A stretch of 64,000 nt of DNA, from NCBI RefSeq assembly GCF_030159095.1, contig NZ_BRXS01000003.1:434001-498000 (forward strand), written 5' to 3'. The position numbers were made by a program, and so were the translations under genes. Of the stretch, positions 62,563 through 64,000 are shown in pieces. Origin of the DNA: Roseisolibacter agri. Its GTDB lineage: Bacteria; Gemmatimonadota; Gemmatimonadetes; Gemmatimonadales; Gemmatimonadaceae. The notes beneath the pieces were generated by a model. It was not told where the DNA came from. It saw nothing but the letters and a program-made list of their open reading frames with translations, and made no database searches. The first letter of the stretch is position 1; every line of letters starts with the position of its first letter.

Positions 62563-64000
62563 ATGGCCCACCTTCCCCGCGCGCTCGCCGCGGTCGCCTC
62601 GCTGGCGGCGCTCGCGCTCACGGCGGACGCCCTGTCCGCGCAGACGCCGGCCGCGCCGGCCGCCAACGCCCCAGCCTCTCCCAGCACGCGCGTGCAGTAT
62701 CCCAGGACCAAGGCCGTCGACCACGTCGACGACTATCACGGCACCCGCATCGCCGATCCGTACCGCTGGCTCGAGGACCTCGACGGCGCCGACACCAAGT
62801 CGTGGATCGAGGCGCAGAACGGCCTCACCTTCGGCTACCTCAACGGGCTGCCGGGCCGCGACCTGATCAAGCAGCGGCTCACCGAGATGTGGAACTACCC
62901 GCGCGTCTCGCTGCCGTACCGCCAGGGCGGACGCCTCTGGTTCACGAAGAACACGGGGCTGCAGCGCCAGTCGCCGTACTACACGGCCACCGGCGCCGCC
63001 AAGGGCGCGGCCGAGCGCGCGACGCTGATCCTCGATCCCAACGAGATCTCGAAGGACGGCTCGACGTCGCTGTCGCTCTTCTCGCCGGATCCGACGGGCA
63101 CCTACGTCGCGTACGGGCTCTCCGCCGGCGGCGCCGACTGGCGTACCGTGAAGGTGAAGCGCGTCGCCGACGGCAAGGACCTCGACGACACGGTCGACTG
63201 GCTGCGCTACTCGGGCGTCAGCTGGACCGAGGACGGCAAGGGCTTCTACTACACGCGCTATCCCGAGCCGCCCAAGGCCGCGGGGAAGACGCTCTCCAAC
63301 GCGTCGCGCGACCCGAAGGTCTACTACCACGCGCTCGGCACGCCCCAGTCGAAGGACGTCGAGATCTTCAGCTTCGCCAAGGAGCCGACGTGGGGCGTGG
63401 GCGCGGGCGTGAGCGAGGACGGGCGCTGGCTGTTCGCGTACGTGAACCGCGGCACCGACCCGGAGAACCACCTCTACGTCGCGGACCTGAAGAACCCGAA
63501 GGCGCCGGACGTGAAGGCGGCGCTGAAGCCGATCGACACGACGCTGGAGGCGTCGTTCACGCCCATCGGCGTCGTCGGCACCACGGCGTACGTGCACACC
63601 AACCTCGGCGCGCCGAAGTACCGGCTGGTCGCGATCGACCTCACGAAGCCCGCGCGCGCGAGCTGGAAGACGATCATCCCCGAGACGGAGCACACGCTGG
63701 AAGGCGTGTCGCTCGTGGGCGGGAAGCTGTTCGCGCAGTACCTGGCCGACGTGAAGAGCCAGGTCAGCATCCACGACCTGTCGGGGAAGAAGACGGGCGA
63801 CCTGCCGCTGCCGGGGATCGGCACGCTGGCGGGGCTCTCGGGGCGCGAGGACGAGCCGGAGCTCTTCTTCGGCTTCACGTCGTACCTCGTGCCGGGGAGC
63901 GTGTACCGCTACGACGTCAGCACCGGCGCGGTGGAGCAGTTCTTCAAGCCGAACGTGCCCTTCGACGCGTCGCGGTACGAGACGAAGCAGGTCTTCTTCC
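62563..64000 (+). CDS. Prolyl oligopeptidase (S9A), 3' end beyond the window
   Basis: The first 479 residues of an exported prolyl oligopeptidase. The ATG at 62563 has a GGTGGAG site and gives a signal peptide (VASLAALALTADALSAQ). The N-terminal motif DDYHGTRIADPYRWLEDLDG and the following WFTKNTGLQRQSPYY, FSPDPTGTYVAYGLSAGGADW and SGVSWTEDGKGFYYTRYP are the propeller of the S9A family. The catalytic Ser/Asp/His domain lies past the end of the window, so activity cannot be confirmed. It is divergent from the PEP-CTERM pair. Confidence 0.9.
   Translation, partial: MAHLPRALAAVASLAALALTADALSAQTPAAPAANAPASPSTRVQYPRTKAVDHVDDYHGTRIADPYRWLEDLDGADTKSWIEAQNGLTFGYLNGLPGRDLIKQRLTEMWNYPRVSLPYRQGGRLWFTKNTGLQRQSPYYTATGAAKGAAERATLILDPNEISKDGSTSLSLFSPDPTGTYVAYGLSAGGADWRTVKVKRVADGKDLDDTVDWLRYSGVSWTEDGKGFYYTRYPEPPKAAGKTLSNASRDPKVYYHALGTPQSKDVEIFSFAKEPTWGVGAGVSEDGRWLFAYVNRGTDPENHLYVADLKNPKAPDVKAALKPIDTTLEASFTPIGVVGTTAYVHTNLGAPKYRLVAIDLTKPARASWKTIIPETEHTLEGVSLVGGKLFAQYLADVKSQVSIHDLSGKKTGDLPLPGIGTLAGLSGREDEPELFFGFTSYLVPGSVYRYDVSTGAVEQFFKPNVPFDASRYETKQVFF

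Overview
The window is very GC-rich bacterial DNA (most codons end in G or C, and the non-coding strands stay open for kilobases). The gene set combines large TonB-dependent receptors, a SusC/SusD pair, a DUF5916 outer-membrane-type protein, a BlaI/M56 pair, PEP-CTERM proteins, ECF sigma/anti-sigma genes and many secreted proteins ending their signal peptide in AQ. This fits a Gemmatimonadota chromosome, but that is inference: no rRNA or other taxonomic marker is present. I see no tRNA, rRNA, CRISPR array, transposase or prophage.

Layout. 99-6858: a TonB-type receptor diverges from a KaiC-like ATPase fused by ATGA overlap to a histidine kinase. 6840-14064: a BlaI-type regulon on the minus strand (blaI, an M56 protease whose C-terminus is a 34-residue helical repeat domain, a secreted paralogue of that domain, and a DUF5916 protein), with three copies of a 16-bp operator. 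14448-17695: two coupled secreted beta-propeller genes. 17846-23863: a cyanophycin locus (cphB, cphA and a stand-alone copy of the CphA N-domain, coupled by 4-bp overlaps, with a divergent isoaspartyl dipeptidase). 23920-27645: ECF sigma, anti-sigma and a DUF4097 protein, flanked by two secreted unknowns. 28124-38350: ABC exporter, two trypsin-like proteases, a LuxR response regulator, a cyclophilin lipoprotein, an Ig-like lipoprotein, a UbiB-type kinase and a DUF3108 protein. 38782-40449: release factor 3. 40557-46142: a tightly coupled five-gene operon resembling oleA, oleC and oleD of olefin/beta-lactone synthesis, with an inserted glycosyltransferase and P450. 46315-56325: two paralogous LuxR regulators surrounding a membrane protein, two small lipoproteins and a SusC/SusD operon. 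56535-62308: a giant subtilisin-like lipoprotein and two PEP-CTERM proteins. 62563-end: the first part of a prolyl oligopeptidase.

Between genes lie several repeat families. Six copies of a 124-130 bp palindromic element occur only in intergenic DNA, two copies of a second long hairpin family lie at about 32.5 and 34.3 kb, and further long inverted repeats occur at 14.3 and 38.4-38.7 kb. Three minus-strand genes (starts 48097, 60149, 62308) share a promoter module: a 17-bp palindrome exactly 22 bp upstream of a -10-like hexamer. The most promising candidates for undescribed biology are the repeat-domain M56/BlaI system, the stand-alone CphA N-domain in the cyanophycin operon, the ole-like P450/glycosyltransferase cluster, and the shared palindrome promoter.
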